A stretch of DNA of 60,236 nucleotides from an uncultured bacterium (lineage in GTDB: Bacteria > Bacteroidota > Rhodothermia > Rhodothermales > UBA10348). Of this stretch, positions 16,750 to 26,772 are shown in pieces. The DNA lies in assembly GCA_938018055.1 (NCBI GenBank), contig CALIKL010000055.1:1-60236 (forward strand), read 5' to 3'. The notes below the pieces were generated by a model, which saw only the letters and a program-made list of their open reading frames with translations, ran no database searches and had not been told where the DNA came from. The position numbers and the translations under genes were made by a program. Positions within the stretch are counted from its first letter, which is position 1, and every line of letters starts with the position of its first letter.

Positions 16750-18246
16750 ATGGCCCGTACTTGCCTCCTTTTTCTATTGCTGGTCAGTGCCTGCACAGCC
16801 CCTCCCGAGTTCGATCTCATCGAAACGACCGTTTCCGAGGTGCACGAGGCATACGAAAACGGCACGCTCGATGCTGAGTCGCTGACCCGGATGTACCTGG
16901 ACCGCATTGCGGCCCATGACGATACGCTCAACGCCTTCATCCTACTGAATCCCCTGGCCCTTGATCGGGCGCGTGAGCTGGATGAGGAGTTTGCACGTAC
17001 CGGGCATCTCCGCGCACTGCATGGCATCCCGGTCGTGGTCAAGGACAACTACGACACCTTCGACCTCCCCACGACGGCAGGTTCAGCCGCTCTGGAAGGC
17101 ATGATTCCGCCGGATGATGCGTGGCAGGTGGCACGCCTTCGCGAGGCTGGCGCCATCGTGTTGGGCAAGACGAACATGGCCGAGTGGGCGTTTTCTCCAT
17201 TCGTCACCATCAGCTCGATCGATGGCACAACACGCAATCCGTACGACCTTGATCGAGTACCTGCGGGGTCCAGCGGTGGAACAGCTGCCGCCGTGGCGGC
17301 CAATCTTGGTCTGATCGGTCTGGGTACGGACACAGGCAACTCCATCCGTGGACCGTCCGGCCACAATGCCCTGGTGGGAATCCGCTCCACCATGGGCCTG
17401 ACGAGCCGAGATGGCATCGTCCCCCTGTATCTGCGCAATGACATTGGCGGACCAATGACACGCACCGTAGAGGACGCGGTCCGGGTATTGGACGTCATCG
17501 CCGGATATGATCCGGCCGACCCGATCACCCAACGCTCCGAGGGATACATGCCGGAGGGAGGCTACCTGCAGTTCCTTGATGCGAGTGGTCTGGAAGGAGC
17601 GCGCATCGGCGTCTTCACTCCCTACCTTCGCCCCGACTCTACGCATCCGGATATCCTTGCGCGCATGGAGCTGGTAATCGGGGATCTCGAAGCGGCGGGC
17701 GCCGAGGTTGTCAACCCGTTCACCATTCCTGGTCTGTCTTTCGACCCGGCCATCTGGTGCGAGGTTTTCAAACACGACGTGGAAGCCTACTTCGGCACCC
17801 GCGAGGCAGACTTCCCTTACGAGCGACTGCAAGACATTATCGATACCGGCCTGTACGCCGACTACATCGAAGGCTCACTCAACGCAACGGCTGCCTGGAC
17901 CGAGCCGCCCTGCCCTGACCTCTACACCCACGAACCCAACATCGCCTTCCGGGAAGCAGTCCTTGCCGCCATGGCATCGAATGACATTGACGCCTTCGTC
18001 TATCCCACGTGGAGCTGGCCTGCCCGGGAGATCGGGGATATGGATTCTGAAGCGGGAGACAACAGTCAGTATCTCTCTCCGCAGTCCGGACTGCCCGCCA
18101 TCCAGGTGCCCATCGGATACACAGAGGCGGGACTTCCTGTAGGAATGACCTTTATCGGTCGTCTCTTTGATGAGCCGACCCTGATCCGGCTCGCCTACGC
18201 TTACGAACAGTCTACCCGTCACAGGGTGCCTCCCTCAGGCTTTTGA
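16750..18246 (+). CDS. Amidase signature family lipoprotein
   Basis: A 498-residue amidase. The N-terminus [19 protein letters not shown] has a lipobox (LVSAC), so the enzyme is probably membrane-tethered outside the cytoplasm. The Ser-cisSer-Lys triad is present: Lys in [11 protein letters not shown], the Gly/Ser stretch [17 protein letters not shown] and the nucleophile in [19 protein letters not shown]. The end ([19 protein letters not shown]) is typical. Substrate is probably an amide of an amino acid or small acid. It lies in a run with the M20 peptidase, RidA-like and alpha/beta hydrolase genes. Confidence 0.9.
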   Translation: MARTCLLFLLLVSACTAPPEFDLIETTVSEVHEAYENGTLDAESLTRMYLDRIAAHDDTLNAFILLNPLALDRARELDEEFARTGHLRALHGIPVVVKDNYDTFDLPTTAGSAALEGMIPPDDAWQVARLREAGAIVLGKTNMAEWAFSPFVTISSIDGTTRNPYDLDRVPAGSSGGTAAAVAANLGLIGLGTDTGNSIRGPSGHNALVGIRSTMGLTSRDGIVPLYLRNDIGGPMTRTVEDAVRVLDVIAGYDPADPITQRSEGYMPEGGYLQFLDASGLEGARIGVFTPYLRPDSTHPDILARMELVIGDLEAAGAEVVNPFTIPGLSFDPAIWCEVFKHDVEAYFGTREADFPYERLQDIIDTGLYADYIEGSLNATAAWTEPPCPDLYTHEPNIAFREAVLAAMASNDIDAFVYPTWSWPAREIGDMDSEAGDNSQYLSPQSGLPAIQVPIGYTEAGLPVGMTFIGRLFDEPTLIRLAYAYEQSTRHRVPPSGF

Positions 18247-18295
18247 GAATCCATTCGCCCATCAGCGCCACTCCTTCCACGTATCGACTACGCCC

Positions 18296-18781
18296 ATGAC
18301 CCGCTTTCCCGCCTTCCTGCTTCTGTTCGCTTTCGTCCTTTCGGCCTGCGAATCCGACCACTCGGCCAATGAACATGCTGCCATGCACGATGGTGACCGA
18401 CCTTACGTCGAGCATCTCAATCCGGAAGGCCTGGAAGAACCTGGTCCTTTCTCGGATGCGGTCCGTGTGGGCAACATGCTGTTCCTCTCTGGAAAGATCG
18501 GCATCTTGCCCGGGACGCGTACGCTGGCCGAGGGTGGAATTGAAGGCGAATCCCGCCAGACCATGGAGAACATCAAGGCCACGCTTGAACGCTGGGATTC
18601 GTCCCTCGAGCGCGTTGTCAAATGCACCGTCATGATCGATGACATCGCCGAATGGGGTGCCTTCAATGAGGTATATGTCGAGTATTTCCCCAACGACAAG
18701 CCGGCACGCAGCGCCTTCGGAGCCGATGGACTGGCCCTGGGAGCAGCCGTTGAAGTCGAGTGCATCGCAACCGTAGACTGA
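18296..18781 (+). CDS. RidA/YjgF-family lipoprotein
   Basis: A 161-residue protein with a lipoprotein signal (LLLFAFVLSACES). The RidA fold follows: YVEHLNPEGLEEPGPFSDAV, GNMLFLSGKIG, QTMENIKATLERWDSSLE, VVKCTVMIDD and KPARSAFGADGLALGAAVEVE. The conserved Arg that binds the substrate carboxylate in active RidA (KPARSAFG) is kept. RidA deaminates reactive enamine/imine intermediates in the cytoplasm; exported versions are of unknown purpose. Its end overlaps the start of the next (broken) gene by 22 bp. Confidence 0.87.
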   Translation: MTRFPAFLLLFAFVLSACESDHSANEHAAMHDGDRPYVEHLNPEGLEEPGPFSDAVRVGNMLFLSGKIGILPGTRTLAEGGIEGESRQTMENIKATLERWDSSLERVVKCTVMIDDIAEWGAFNEVYVEYFPNDKPARSAFGADGLALGAAVEVECIATVD

Positions 18782-19536
18782 GCCTCCCCGCCCTCGCACT
18801 GGGCATTTTTGCCGTCCTTTCTTCCGGTGTGACCCGGGCTCAGGAGGCCTCCCGATCCTTCGACATCCTGACGGCTGACAGCGTCACCGTTTTCGGGGAC
18901 GTGTATGAACCGGCAAACGTGAAGCGCCCGCCGCTCATCCTGGCCTTCCACCAGGGTGGTGGAGATGCGCGGGGTGAGTATACACCGATCATTCCGCGGC
19001 TGTTGGCTGAAGGGTACGCGGTCATGACCATCGACCAGCGCCAGTGCGGAGGCGTCTTTGAAGGCGTCAACCGAACCGTGGAAGCATTGCCGGATGGCGT
19101 GGAGTATGGATTCTGCGATGCCTACCCGGATCTGGAGGCGGCCCTCTCGTACGCCCAGACGCAGGGGTTCGGACGCATCATTGCCTAGGGGTCGAGCTAC
19201 TCCGCGGCGCTGGCTATTCGTCTGGCCGCCGACCACCCGGAGGAGGTGGATCGCGTCGTCGCTCTTTCCCCTGCAAGCGGTGACCCCATGGTGGGATGCC
19301 AACCCATCGAACCAGCCTCCAGACTGGAAGTACCCGCTCTCATGGTCCGGCCGGAACGGGAAGCAGCCATCGATTTCGTGGCTGCCGACCTGGCCGCTTA
19401 CCGCGACATGGGGCAAGATGTGTACATCTCGCCGGGCGGGTCGCACGGATCGTCGATCTTGGTGGAAGCCCGCACGGGCGCATCCACTGAGGAGGCCTGG
19501 AACCGGGTCCTGTCGTTCCTGACAGCCGATCGATAG
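18760..19536 (+). pseudogene. Exported alpha/beta hydrolase interrupted by one in-frame TAG at the nucleophile elbow
   Basis: From a GTG at 18760 the frame gives a signal peptide (LSLPALALGIFAVLSSGVTRA), then a dienelactone hydrolase-like fold with PPLILAFHQGGGDARGEY and GYAVMTIDQRQCGG. At 19186-19188 there is a TAG, directly followed in the same frame by GSSYSAALAIRLAADHPEEV, which carries the nucleophile Ser, and the rest of the fold including SPGGSHGSSIL (catalytic His region) to 19536. Families of this type usually read W-G-S-S-Y-S here, so the lesion looks like TGG to TAG. With one Trp restored the gene would code for a normal protein of 258 residues. It is either a very recent pseudogene, a sequence error or a readthrough case. 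Confidence 0.8.
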
Positions 19537-19600
19537 GACATCTAGGCGGAAAGAGCTACCTTTCGGCTCTGTCTGCCCTCCCCGGCTTCCGACCGCTGCC

Positions 19601-21841
19601 TTGAATACGCTCTTCCGCGCGCTGATCATTCTGTCAGCTGGCGTCTTCGCCCTCACGCTGCCGGTCTACGCCCAGTACGCGTCCTTTGACGATCACGAAT
19701 TCCGCAGTGATCGTCCGGTGATGATCCAGCGCCTTTCCGGGCCCATCGAGCTGGATGGAGTGGTGGATGAACCTGCCTGGGATGCCATCACCCCGATGCC
19801 GTGGCATGTGTACGGGCCCAGCTATGGCGCACCGGCCACGCAGGAGACGGAGTTTCGCGTTGCGTATGACGACTCCTACATCTATTTCTCATGTCGATGC
19901 TGGGACTCGGATGCCGACGCCATCCAGACCACCACCTTCAAGCGCGACGCATGGGAAGCCAACTACGATCAGGTCGCCATTGGACTGGACACCTTCAACG
20001 ACAAGGAAAACACGTTGCTGTTCGTCCTGACGGCTGCCGGCGTCCGCGTTGATGTGGCCATTTTCAATGATGCCCAGGGAGACGCTCCCTTCAATATGTC
20101 GTGGAACTCGTTCTGGGATGGCGAGACCACCATCACAGACGAAGGGTGGTTTGCTGAAGTGCGCATTCCGCTGACCAGCGTCCGATTCAACACCGAACAG
20201 GACCTGAGTACCATGGGTCTGATGGTGTATCGCTACATCGGTCGCAACGGAGAGCAGCATTCCTACCCGGAGCGCCCACAAAACTGGGGACTCTGGAGCG
20301 CCGTCAAACCCTCCCAGAGCCAGGAGATCGTCTTCTCAGGCATCGAATCAACCCGTCCCGTCTATTTCACGCCCTACGTCCTTGTCGGACATGGCCAGAC
20401 CGCCGAACTCAACGATCCTGAGACGGCCTATGACATCAACAAAGACCCCCAACTCGACGTCGGCCTTGATCTGAAGATCGGGCTGACCCGGAATCTGACC
20501 CTTGATCTCACGGCCAATACCGATTTCGCCCAGGTAGAGGCCGATGATCAGCAAGTCAATCTGACGCGGTTCTCGCTGTTCTTCCCTGAACAACGGCTCT
20601 TTTTCCAGGAGCGGAAATCGGCATTCGAGCTGAACTTCGGCCAGTCCAACCGCCTCTTCTATACCCGCCGTATCGGGATCAATGACGGCAACATGGTCAC
20701 CCTTCTCGGAGGTGCCCGGCTCGTTGGGCGCATCGGTCGATGGGATCTTGGGGCGCTGACCATGCAATCGGCCAGCGACGGGGACCTTCCAAGCGAGAAT
20801 TTTGGCGTCCTGCGCCTGCGTCGCCAGGTCATCAACAACCAGTCCTACGCCGGGGCCATCATGACCTCGCGCATTGATCAGGACGGCGGCGAGAACATCG
20901 GGCTGGGAGCAGACGGCATCTTCCGGCTCCGGGGAGATGACTTCCTGACCCTGGCGGCCGTGCATACCTTCGACGAGGAAACGGACGCCGGCATGGATGC
21001 CACGAGGCTGCGTGCCCACCTGCGTCGCGAGCGGATCGATGGACTGACGTACGACCTGGAATTCAACCGGGCCGGGAGAGACTACCGGCCTGACCTCGGA
21101 TTCGAACTCCGTGAGGACTATTCGCAGTACGGCGTGGGACTCGGCTTCGGGCGGGTTGGAGCCGAAGGGCGACGCTTCAAGCGTCTGGAGAGCGGCGTCA
21201 CCTCCGACATCTACGTAACTAACGAGTCGGGAAGACTGCAGACGAGGGAGACGACCGCCCAGATCTCGGCACTCGGTTGGACAGACGCCACGTCCAGGAT
21301 CCAGGCGACCTGGTTTGTCGAGAATCTGGACGAAGCCTTTGACCTTTCTGACGATATCGAAATCAAGACGGGACGATACTCTTATCTGGAGACCGCCTAC
21401 ACCTTTAAGTCATGGACCACCAAGCCATGGATCATCAACTCGACCATCACGGCCGGCAAGTTCTTCGACGGAAGTCGCATTTCGTGGGGTGCCTCTCCGA
21501 GTTGGAACGTCTCGAGAGTGCTCGAGCTATCCGGTTTCTATCAGTACGACCGGATCACGTTTGACGAACGGGACCTCACGTTCAACGCCCATACGGCCCG
21601 CGTCAAAGTCGGCCTGACCTTCAACCGGGCCCTGTCCCTGTCCAGCTTCGTGCAATACAGTTCGGATGCCGACCTCGCGCTGGGCAACTTCCGACTCCGC
21701 TACAATCCCCGCGAAGGCAATGATCTCTATGTGGTCTTCAACGAAGGACTCAACCTGGATCGCTTCGATCGGACACCGGTCCCGCCATTCGTGAATGCCC
21801 GCACGCTGGTCATGAAATACAGCTACACCTTTGTTCGGTGA
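19601..21841 (+). CDS. DUF5916 outer-membrane-type protein with N-terminal CBM9-like domain
   Basis: A 746-residue exported protein. A signal peptide (LFRALIILSAGVFALTLPVYA) follows a TTG start; no ATG is placed well. Residues about 40-220 form a carbohydrate-binding family 9-like beta-sandwich: IELDGVVDEPAWD, EFRVAYDDSYIYFSCRCWDSD and ADIRIPLTSVRF-like sequence. The rest is DUF5916, probably an outer-membrane beta-barrel with many alternating hydrophobic strands and the ending VMKYSYTFVR. A motif FFPEQRLFFQE is typical of the family. Function is unknown; membership of polymer-use loci is common. A candidate for surface binding of glycans. Confidence 0.85.
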   Translation: MNTLFRALIILSAGVFALTLPVYAQYASFDDHEFRSDRPVMIQRLSGPIELDGVVDEPAWDAITPMPWHVYGPSYGAPATQETEFRVAYDDSYIYFSCRCWDSDADAIQTTTFKRDAWEANYDQVAIGLDTFNDKENTLLFVLTAAGVRVDVAIFNDAQGDAPFNMSWNSFWDGETTITDEGWFAEVRIPLTSVRFNTEQDLSTMGLMVYRYIGRNGEQHSYPERPQNWGLWSAVKPSQSQEIVFSGIESTRPVYFTPYVLVGHGQTAELNDPETAYDINKDPQLDVGLDLKIGLTRNLTLDLTANTDFAQVEADDQQVNLTRFSLFFPEQRLFFQERKSAFELNFGQSNRLFYTRRIGINDGNMVTLLGGARLVGRIGRWDLGALTMQSASDGDLPSENFGVLRLRRQVINNQSYAGAIMTSRIDQDGGENIGLGADGIFRLRGDDFLTLAAVHTFDEETDAGMDATRLRAHLRRERIDGLTYDLEFNRAGRDYRPDLGFELREDYSQYGVGLGFGRVGAEGRRFKRLESGVTSDIYVTNESGRLQTRETTAQISALGWTDATSRIQATWFVENLDEAFDLSDDIEIKTGRYSYLETAYTFKSWTTKPWIINSTITAGKFFDGSRISWGASPSWNVSRVLELSGFYQYDRITFDERDLTFNAHTARVKVGLTFNRALSLSSFVQYSSDADLALGNFRLRYNPREGNDLYVVFNEGLNLDRFDRTPVPPFVNARTLVMKYSYTFVR

Positions 21842-21971
21842 CCGCGCAACCGCGGGTCTATCAGTTGAGATTCCGCTCCCTCTGCGGTAAATAGGGTGGT
21901 CCCTGGGTCCCAGTCATTCGGCCGGCCCATTTCGGACGTCCCCCATCCTGTCCAATCCGCCCTGACCCACC

Positions 21972-23192
21972 ATGAGCCGTTCCTCCACGAGCGCCCGTCT
22001 CTCGGTCATGATGTTCCTTCAGTTCTTTATCTGGGGAGCCTGGTACGTGACCGTCGGCATCTTCATGGGAGAGAACGGGATGGGGGCAGATACCCACTGG
22101 GCCTATACAGTCGGCCCGCTGGCGGCTGTCATTTCTCCGTTCTTCCTCGGCATGATTGCCGATCGCTATTTCGACGTGGAGAAGGTCCTGGGAGTGATGC
22201 ATCTCCTGGGCGGCGTAGCCATCCTGGCAGCACCGTTTATGAGCGGTTCGCCCACGGTGTTCATCCTGCTCCTGGCCCTGCACATGCTCTGCTACATGCC
22301 GACCATCGGGCTGACCAACACGCTGGCTTTCCACAACATCACGGACCAGGAAAAGCAGTTTCCCCTCATCCGCGTGTTCGGAACGCTCGGGTGGATTGCA
22401 GCCGGAGTTCTGGTCAGTCTGGGGCTGAATGCAGAGACATCGGCCATTCCGTTTTACGTGGCAGGTGGCGCTTCCATCCTGATGGGCTTCTTCAGCTTCA
22501 CGCTCCCCCACACGCCGCCGCCCGCCGCCGGATCCGGCTCGGTCACGGCACGGGAAATCCTGGGGCTCGACGCCCTGGCCAAGCTGCGCAGCCGTTCATT
22601 CAACGTCTTCATCCTGTCCTCTTTCCTCATTTGCATCCCGCTGGCTACGTATTACAACTTCGCGCCCATCTTCGCCAATGATGTAGAGCTGACCAACGTG
22701 GCATTCAAGATGTCCTTCGGGCAGATGTCCGAAGTCCTGTTCATGGTCTTGATGCCGTTTTTCTTCCGGCGACTCGGGGTGAAATGGATGCTGGTCGTGG
22801 GCATGGGCGCCTGGGTACTTCGCTATGCGCTGTTTGCTCTCGCAGCCCCGGCAGGCACGGTGTGGATGATCATGTTCGGCATCATCCTTCACGGCATCTG
22901 CTATGACTTCTTTTTTGTGACCGGTCAGATCTATGTCGACAAGAAGTCGACCGCCGACATCCGGGGTCAGGCGCAGGGCCTGCTGGTCCTCATCACCCTG
23001 GGTCTCGGCATGCTGATCGGTGCCCAGGTTTCGGGATGGCTGAACAACTGGTTCAAGGATGGTGCCGAGGTACTTTCCGCTGCTGACTGGCAAGACTTCT
23101 GGTGGATCCCGGCGGCCTTTGCCGGTGCCATCATGCTGTTTTTCACCTTCACTTTCAAAGACGAAGTGAACCGCGACGAGGTCTCTGTATGA
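21972..23192 (+). CDS. NupG-type MFS permease (nucleoside/sugar:H+ symporter family)
   Basis: A 406-residue, 12-helix protein starting SARLSVMMFLQFFIWGAWYV, the usual start of the Nuc_H_symport MFS group in Bacteroidota. Also visible are SPFFLGMIADRYFDVEKVLG and GICYDFFFVTGQIYVDKKS. Members take up nucleosides or sugars with protons. The next gene, a TIM-barrel isomerase, overlaps its stop as ATGA (23189-23192), which indicates translational coupling and suggests that a sugar is the substrate. Confidence 0.87.
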   Translation: MSRSSTSARLSVMMFLQFFIWGAWYVTVGIFMGENGMGADTHWAYTVGPLAAVISPFFLGMIADRYFDVEKVLGVMHLLGGVAILAAPFMSGSPTVFILLLALHMLCYMPTIGLTNTLAFHNITDQEKQFPLIRVFGTLGWIAAGVLVSLGLNAETSAIPFYVAGGASILMGFFSFTLPHTPPPAAGSGSVTAREILGLDALAKLRSRSFNVFILSSFLICIPLATYYNFAPIFANDVELTNVAFKMSFGQMSEVLFMVLMPFFFRRLGVKWMLVVGMGAWVLRYALFALAAPAGTVWMIMFGIILHGICYDFFFVTGQIYVDKKSTADIRGQAQGLLVLITLGLGMLIGAQVSGWLNNWFKDGAEVLSAADWQDFWWIPAAFAGAIMLFFTFTFKDEVNRDEVSV

Positions 23193-24145
23193 TGGATTCA
23201 AAACGATTTGATCGCCGCTCATTCATGAAAACAAGTGCCCTGGGAGCCGCTGGCCTGAGCCTCTTCCCGATGGCCTGTGCTCGGCCAGACGCTGGTGCAG
23301 CTGCATCGGACGCTGCCCTGTTCCATGTTTCCCTAGCCCAATGGTCACTGCACAAAGCACATTGGGATGAGGAGATGACCAATCTCGACTTCCCGGTAGT
23401 GACGAAAGAAAACTGGGGTATCACGGCTGTCGAGTACGTGAACTCGTTCATGAAGGAGGAAAGCCGCGATCCGGCCTACGTGGCGCAACTGAAGGACATC
23501 ACGCAGAGTGAGGGTATCACCAATGTTCTGATCATGTGCGACGGTGAAGGGCGCCTCGGCGATCCGGATGAAGCCGCTCGTATTCAGGCTGTGGAGAACC
23601 ACTACCGCTGGGTTGAAATTGCACGCGAGCTCGGCTGCCATTCGATTCGCGTAAATGCGGCATCGGAAGGCGACTGGGAAACGCAACGCGACCTGGCTGC
23701 CGATGGGCTCCGTCGCTTGACCGAATTCGGTGCCCAAGCGGACATCAATGTCATCGTGGAAAACCACGGAGGCGTGTCCTCGAACGGCGCCTGGCTTGCC
23801 GAAGTGATGCGGACGGTTGATCATCCCATGTGTGGCACGTTGCCTGATTTCGGCAACTTCAATATGGGAGAAGAATGGGGCGGCTGGTACGATATCTACC
23901 AGGGGGTTGAGGAGCTGATGCCCTTCGCCAAGGCCGTCTCTGCCAAGAGCCATAACTTCGACGAAGCCGGCAATGAACGCGAGAAGGACTACATGCGCCT
24001 GATGCGCCTGGTCCTGGACGCGGGTTATCGCGGCTACGTGGGTATCGAGTACGAAGGCAATGAGCTTTCCGAACGCGATGGCATCACCGCTACGATGAAT
24101 CTGTTGAATCGCTGCCGCGAAGAGCTGGCAAGCGAATATTCCTGA
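23189..24145 (+). CDS. Tat-exported sugar phosphate isomerase/epimerase-like TIM-barrel protein
   Basis: About 318 residues. The twin-arginine signal is RRSFMKTSALGAAGLSLFPM with a following Cys-Ala (AC), so it may also be a lipoprotein. The xylose isomerase-like TIM barrel has GITAVEYVNSF, the Glu in INVIVENHGGVSSN, the Asp in GTLPDFGNFN, the His in SAKSHNFD and the Glu in YVGIEYEGNELSERDG, which together form the metal-binding set of this family. It probably epimerises or isomerises a sugar derivative in the periplasm. It is coupled to the permease gene upstream. Confidence 0.85.
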   Translation: MMDSKRFDRRSFMKTSALGAAGLSLFPMACARPDAGAAASDAALFHVSLAQWSLHKAHWDEEMTNLDFPVVTKENWGITAVEYVNSFMKEESRDPAYVAQLKDITQSEGITNVLIMCDGEGRLGDPDEAARIQAVENHYRWVEIARELGCHSIRVNAASEGDWETQRDLAADGLRRLTEFGAQADINVIVENHGGVSSNGAWLAEVMRTVDHPMCGTLPDFGNFNMGEEWGGWYDIYQGVEELMPFAKAVSAKSHNFDEAGNEREKDYMRLMRLVLDAGYRGYVGIEYEGNELSERDGITATMNLLNRCREELASEYS

Positions 24146-24205
24146 TACTGACTGCATGCGTCCCCTGACTCCATGACGAGGACGCCCACCTATTCCTGAT
24201 CTGAC

Positions 24206-24916
24206 ATGAACCGTTTCCTGATCCTGATTGCCGGACTGGCGCTCACCATGACCGCGTGCCAGCCTGCAGAAACTGACGAAGCCATGAGCGACGATGCCGC
24301 CGCCACCGAAGCTGAATGGGTATCACTTTTCGATGGTGAGACGTTTGACCACTGGCGCGGCTACAAACAAGAGGCCATGCCCGAAGGCTGGATTGTTGAT
24401 GACGGCGCCATGTACGCTTCCGTCCCTGAAGCAGGCATGGACATCGTCACCCGAGAATCCTTCACCAACTTCGACTTTTCCTTCGAGTGGAAAGTGGAGG
24501 AAGGCGGCAACTCCGGAGTAATGTGGCATGTCGATGAGTCAGCCGGCGACTACCCCTGGCTGACCGGACCGGAATACCAGTTGCTGGACGATGCGGCTTA
24601 CAACGACGGAGCCATCGGCAAAAACAGCGCTGCTTCGAATTACGACGTCCAGGCTCCCAGCGAAGCCGTTTCGCGGCCGGCCATGGAGTGGAACGAAGCA
24701 CGCATCGTGGTCAGCGGCCCAAACGTGCAGCACTGGCTCAATGGTGTGATGGTCGTCGAGTACGAAAAGGGGAGCGAGGCCCATATGGCCGCTGTAGCGG
24801 AATCCAAGTGGACGGGGTACCCGACGTACGGCACCACCGAAACGGGCCAGATCGCCATCCAGGGTGATCACGGCGCGGTTTGGTTCCGCAACCTCCAGAT
24901 CAAGCGGCTGGACTGA
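24206..24916 (+). CDS. DUF1080 (3-keto-disaccharide hydrolase-like) lipoprotein
   Basis: A 236-residue protein with a lipoprotein signal (ILIAGLALTMTACQP). The DUF1080 domain includes WVSLFDGETFDHWRGY, PEGWIVDDGAMYA, NFDFSFEWKVEEGGNSGVMWH and the end GQIAIQGDHGAVWFRNLQIK. DUF1080 is a concanavalin-like fold seen in 3-keto-glycoside hydrolases and common in sugar-use loci. The position after the permease and the TIM-barrel gene supports a role in handling a 3-keto or related sugar outside the cytoplasm. Confidence 0.88.
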   Translation: MNRFLILIAGLALTMTACQPAETDEAMSDDAAATEAEWVSLFDGETFDHWRGYKQEAMPEGWIVDDGAMYASVPEAGMDIVTRESFTNFDFSFEWKVEEGGNSGVMWHVDESAGDYPWLTGPEYQLLDDAAYNDGAIGKNSAASNYDVQAPSEAVSRPAMEWNEARIVVSGPNVQHWLNGVMVVEYEKGSEAHMAAVAESKWTGYPTYGTTETGQIAIQGDHGAVWFRNLQIKRLD

Positions 24917-25049
24917 GTCCGCGTATCGGATGGTGCTCTCGTATCCTTTTAGGGCGACGGATTAATCGAAAGCTTCGAGCACGTAGTTCTCACCTGTCGT
25001 GTGCATCCAGTGCATCCAGTGTCATGATGCACCATGTCGCCGACAATGC

Positions 25050-25541
25050 TTACGGCATTGAGTTGGCGCCGCCTTCCACGCGGCGATAGCGGGTCATTTC
25101 GCCACGACCATCGAATGCTACTACGTCGAAGGCTTGGTAGTCAGCAGGATCACCCTGCTCCATCCCCGGGCTTCCGATCGGCATGCCCGGAACAGACAGC
25201 CCTTTGATTTCAGGACGCTCCTCAAGCATGCGGAGTACATCCTCTGCCGGGACGTGCCCTTCCACGATATACCCGTCGATCATGCCGGTGTGACAGGACT
25301 GCAGATTTCGCGCCATACCATTCTGTCTCTTTACCTGTTGCATATCGCTGGTCTTGCGCACCTCGACCTCGATTCCTGCTGCACGCACGTGCTCAATCCA
25401 CTGACCACAGCATCCGCAATTGGGGTCCTGGTAGACAACCATGCGGGTCGTTTCTCCACCCGACTGAGGCGACATGACAATGAACAGGCCAGCTACGGCA
25501 ATCAACAGTGTGCTGGCCAGAACGATGACAGATTTATTCAC
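25050..25541 (-). CDS. DUF411 metal-binding-like exported protein
   Basis: A 163-residue protein with an N-terminal hydrophobic export segment. The DUF411 core is clear: MVVYQDPNCGCCGQWIEHVR (Cys cluster), ARNLQSCHTGMIDGYIVEGHVPAEDVLRML, and GLSVPGMPIGSPGME. Relatives occur in copper-resistance loci and are suspected to bind or move metal ions or to have a thioredoxin-like fold. No other metal genes are nearby. It converges with the DUF1080 gene; the 133 bp between them hold a tandem 9-bp repeat (CATCCAGTG twice) and nothing else. Confidence 0.87.
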   Translation of the reverse strand: MNKSVIVLASTLLIAVAGLFIVMSPQSGGETTRMVVYQDPNCGCCGQWIEHVRAAGIEVEVRKTSDMQQVKRQNGMARNLQSCHTGMIDGYIVEGHVPAEDVLRMLEERPEIKGLSVPGMPIGSPGMEQGDPADYQAFDVVAFDGRGEMTRYRRVEGGANSMP

Positions 25542-25681
25542 GGTGGGTCCTCATACTTCGTCTCGTGGTAGGGGTCAAATCTAGCGCCTACCCGTTTGTT
25601 TCGCACGCGCCGTTACAGAGCCCCGACGCAAATACTTCGTACCGTACATTGAGGCTTCTATTCCATTCTTTCGTGCTCGCC

Positions 25682-26755
25682 ATGCGCCGCCTTTTATTCG
25701 CCTTCTTGATCGTGCCCTTCTTCAATGCCTGCACCCCGATAGAAGAGGTGCCCCAGATGCTGACCGATCCATCATGGGAATGGCAGTACCAGGACTCAAC
25801 CGCATTCTTCATCGGTATTCACGCGGTGAGTGAGTCAACGGTCTGGGCAGCGGGCGCCAATGGCAGGGTCGTACGAACCGCTGATGCCGGTGCAACGTGG
25901 TCCACGATGTTTGTACCGGGTGCGGACTCCATTCAGTTTCGCGACGTACATGCCTTTGATGACATGAATGCGTTCGTTCTGTCCATTGGGAATGGTACCG
26001 ACTCACGCATCTACAAGACGAGCGACGGTGGTGAAAGCTGGGAGCTCTCCTTTCAGAACGAAGACGAAAACGCTTTCTTCGACTGCTTCTCCTTCTGGAC
26101 TCCCGAATCTGGCTTCGCCTTTTCGGATTCATTCGAAGGTGAATTCACCCTGATCAAGACCGAAGATGGGGGCGTCACCTGGCCACGTATCGACCCGACC
26201 CTCGTTCCTGATGCGCGCGATGGGGAAGGAGCATTTGCCGCCAGCGGTACATGTGTGCAAACCTGGGAAGGAGGAATCGGCTGGTTTGCCACAGGCGCTT
26301 CTGCAATCGACACGCGCGTCATCCGCACGGCAGATTATGGAGCATCGTGGTCCGAGTCCATTACGCCCATTGCCAGTCTAACCGGATCCGAGGGCATTTC
26401 AACGATGAGCATCCTGGATGCGAATAACGTAGCTGTAATGGGTGGTGATTTCACCCAGCGTGACTCCATTTACGCAAATGTGGCGCTTTCCTCAGACGGC
26501 GGCGAGACCTGGACACGTGCTTCCTCAGCGCCCATTGGAGGCAGTGTCTACGGATCGACCTATGTACCCGGTGCAGCCACACCGACACTGATTGGGGTTG
26601 CTCCCACCGGAACGGCGTACACAGCTGACAACGCCACTTCGTGGACACGGATCGACGACACGAATTTCTGGACGATCTCTGCTGTATCGACGCAGGGCAT
26701 CTGGGCGGCCGGTCCTGGAGGGGTCGCTCGGTTGATAAACGGAACGAACGAGTAA
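25682..26755 (+). CDS. YCF48/BNR-repeat beta-propeller lipoprotein
   Basis: About 357 residues with a lipoprotein signal (MRRLLFAFLIVPFFNAC). The body is a beta-propeller of YCF48/photosystem-assembly-like repeats with BNR-type turns: RTADAGATWS, KTSDGGESWE, KTEDGGVTW, RTADYGASWS and SSDGGETWT. Such proteins are widespread exported scaffolds in Rhodothermota; their role outside photosystem assembly is unknown. The ATG at 25682 is chosen because the signal peptide starts there. Confidence 0.83.
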   Translation: MRRLLFAFLIVPFFNACTPIEEVPQMLTDPSWEWQYQDSTAFFIGIHAVSESTVWAAGANGRVVRTADAGATWSTMFVPGADSIQFRDVHAFDDMNAFVLSIGNGTDSRIYKTSDGGESWELSFQNEDENAFFDCFSFWTPESGFAFSDSFEGEFTLIKTEDGGVTWPRIDPTLVPDARDGEGAFAASGTCVQTWEGGIGWFATGASAIDTRVIRTADYGASWSESITPIASLTGSEGISTMSILDANNVAVMGGDFTQRDSIYANVALSSDGGETWTRASSAPIGGSVYGSTYVPGAATPTLIGVAPTGTAYTADNATSWTRIDDTNFWTISAVSTQGIWAAGPGGVARLINGTNE

Positions 26756-26772
26756 GCATACGGCCCGAACAC

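Noticed and set aside
6949-19188. Pyrrolysine or other recoding of TAG
   Set aside because: TAG ends several intact genes in this window, no pyl genes are present, and a Trp codon mutated to TAG fits the context better in the hydrolase gene.
24995-25025. Tandem CATCCAGTG repeat between convergent genes
   Set aside because: Only two 9-bp copies with no associated structure; too small to interpret.
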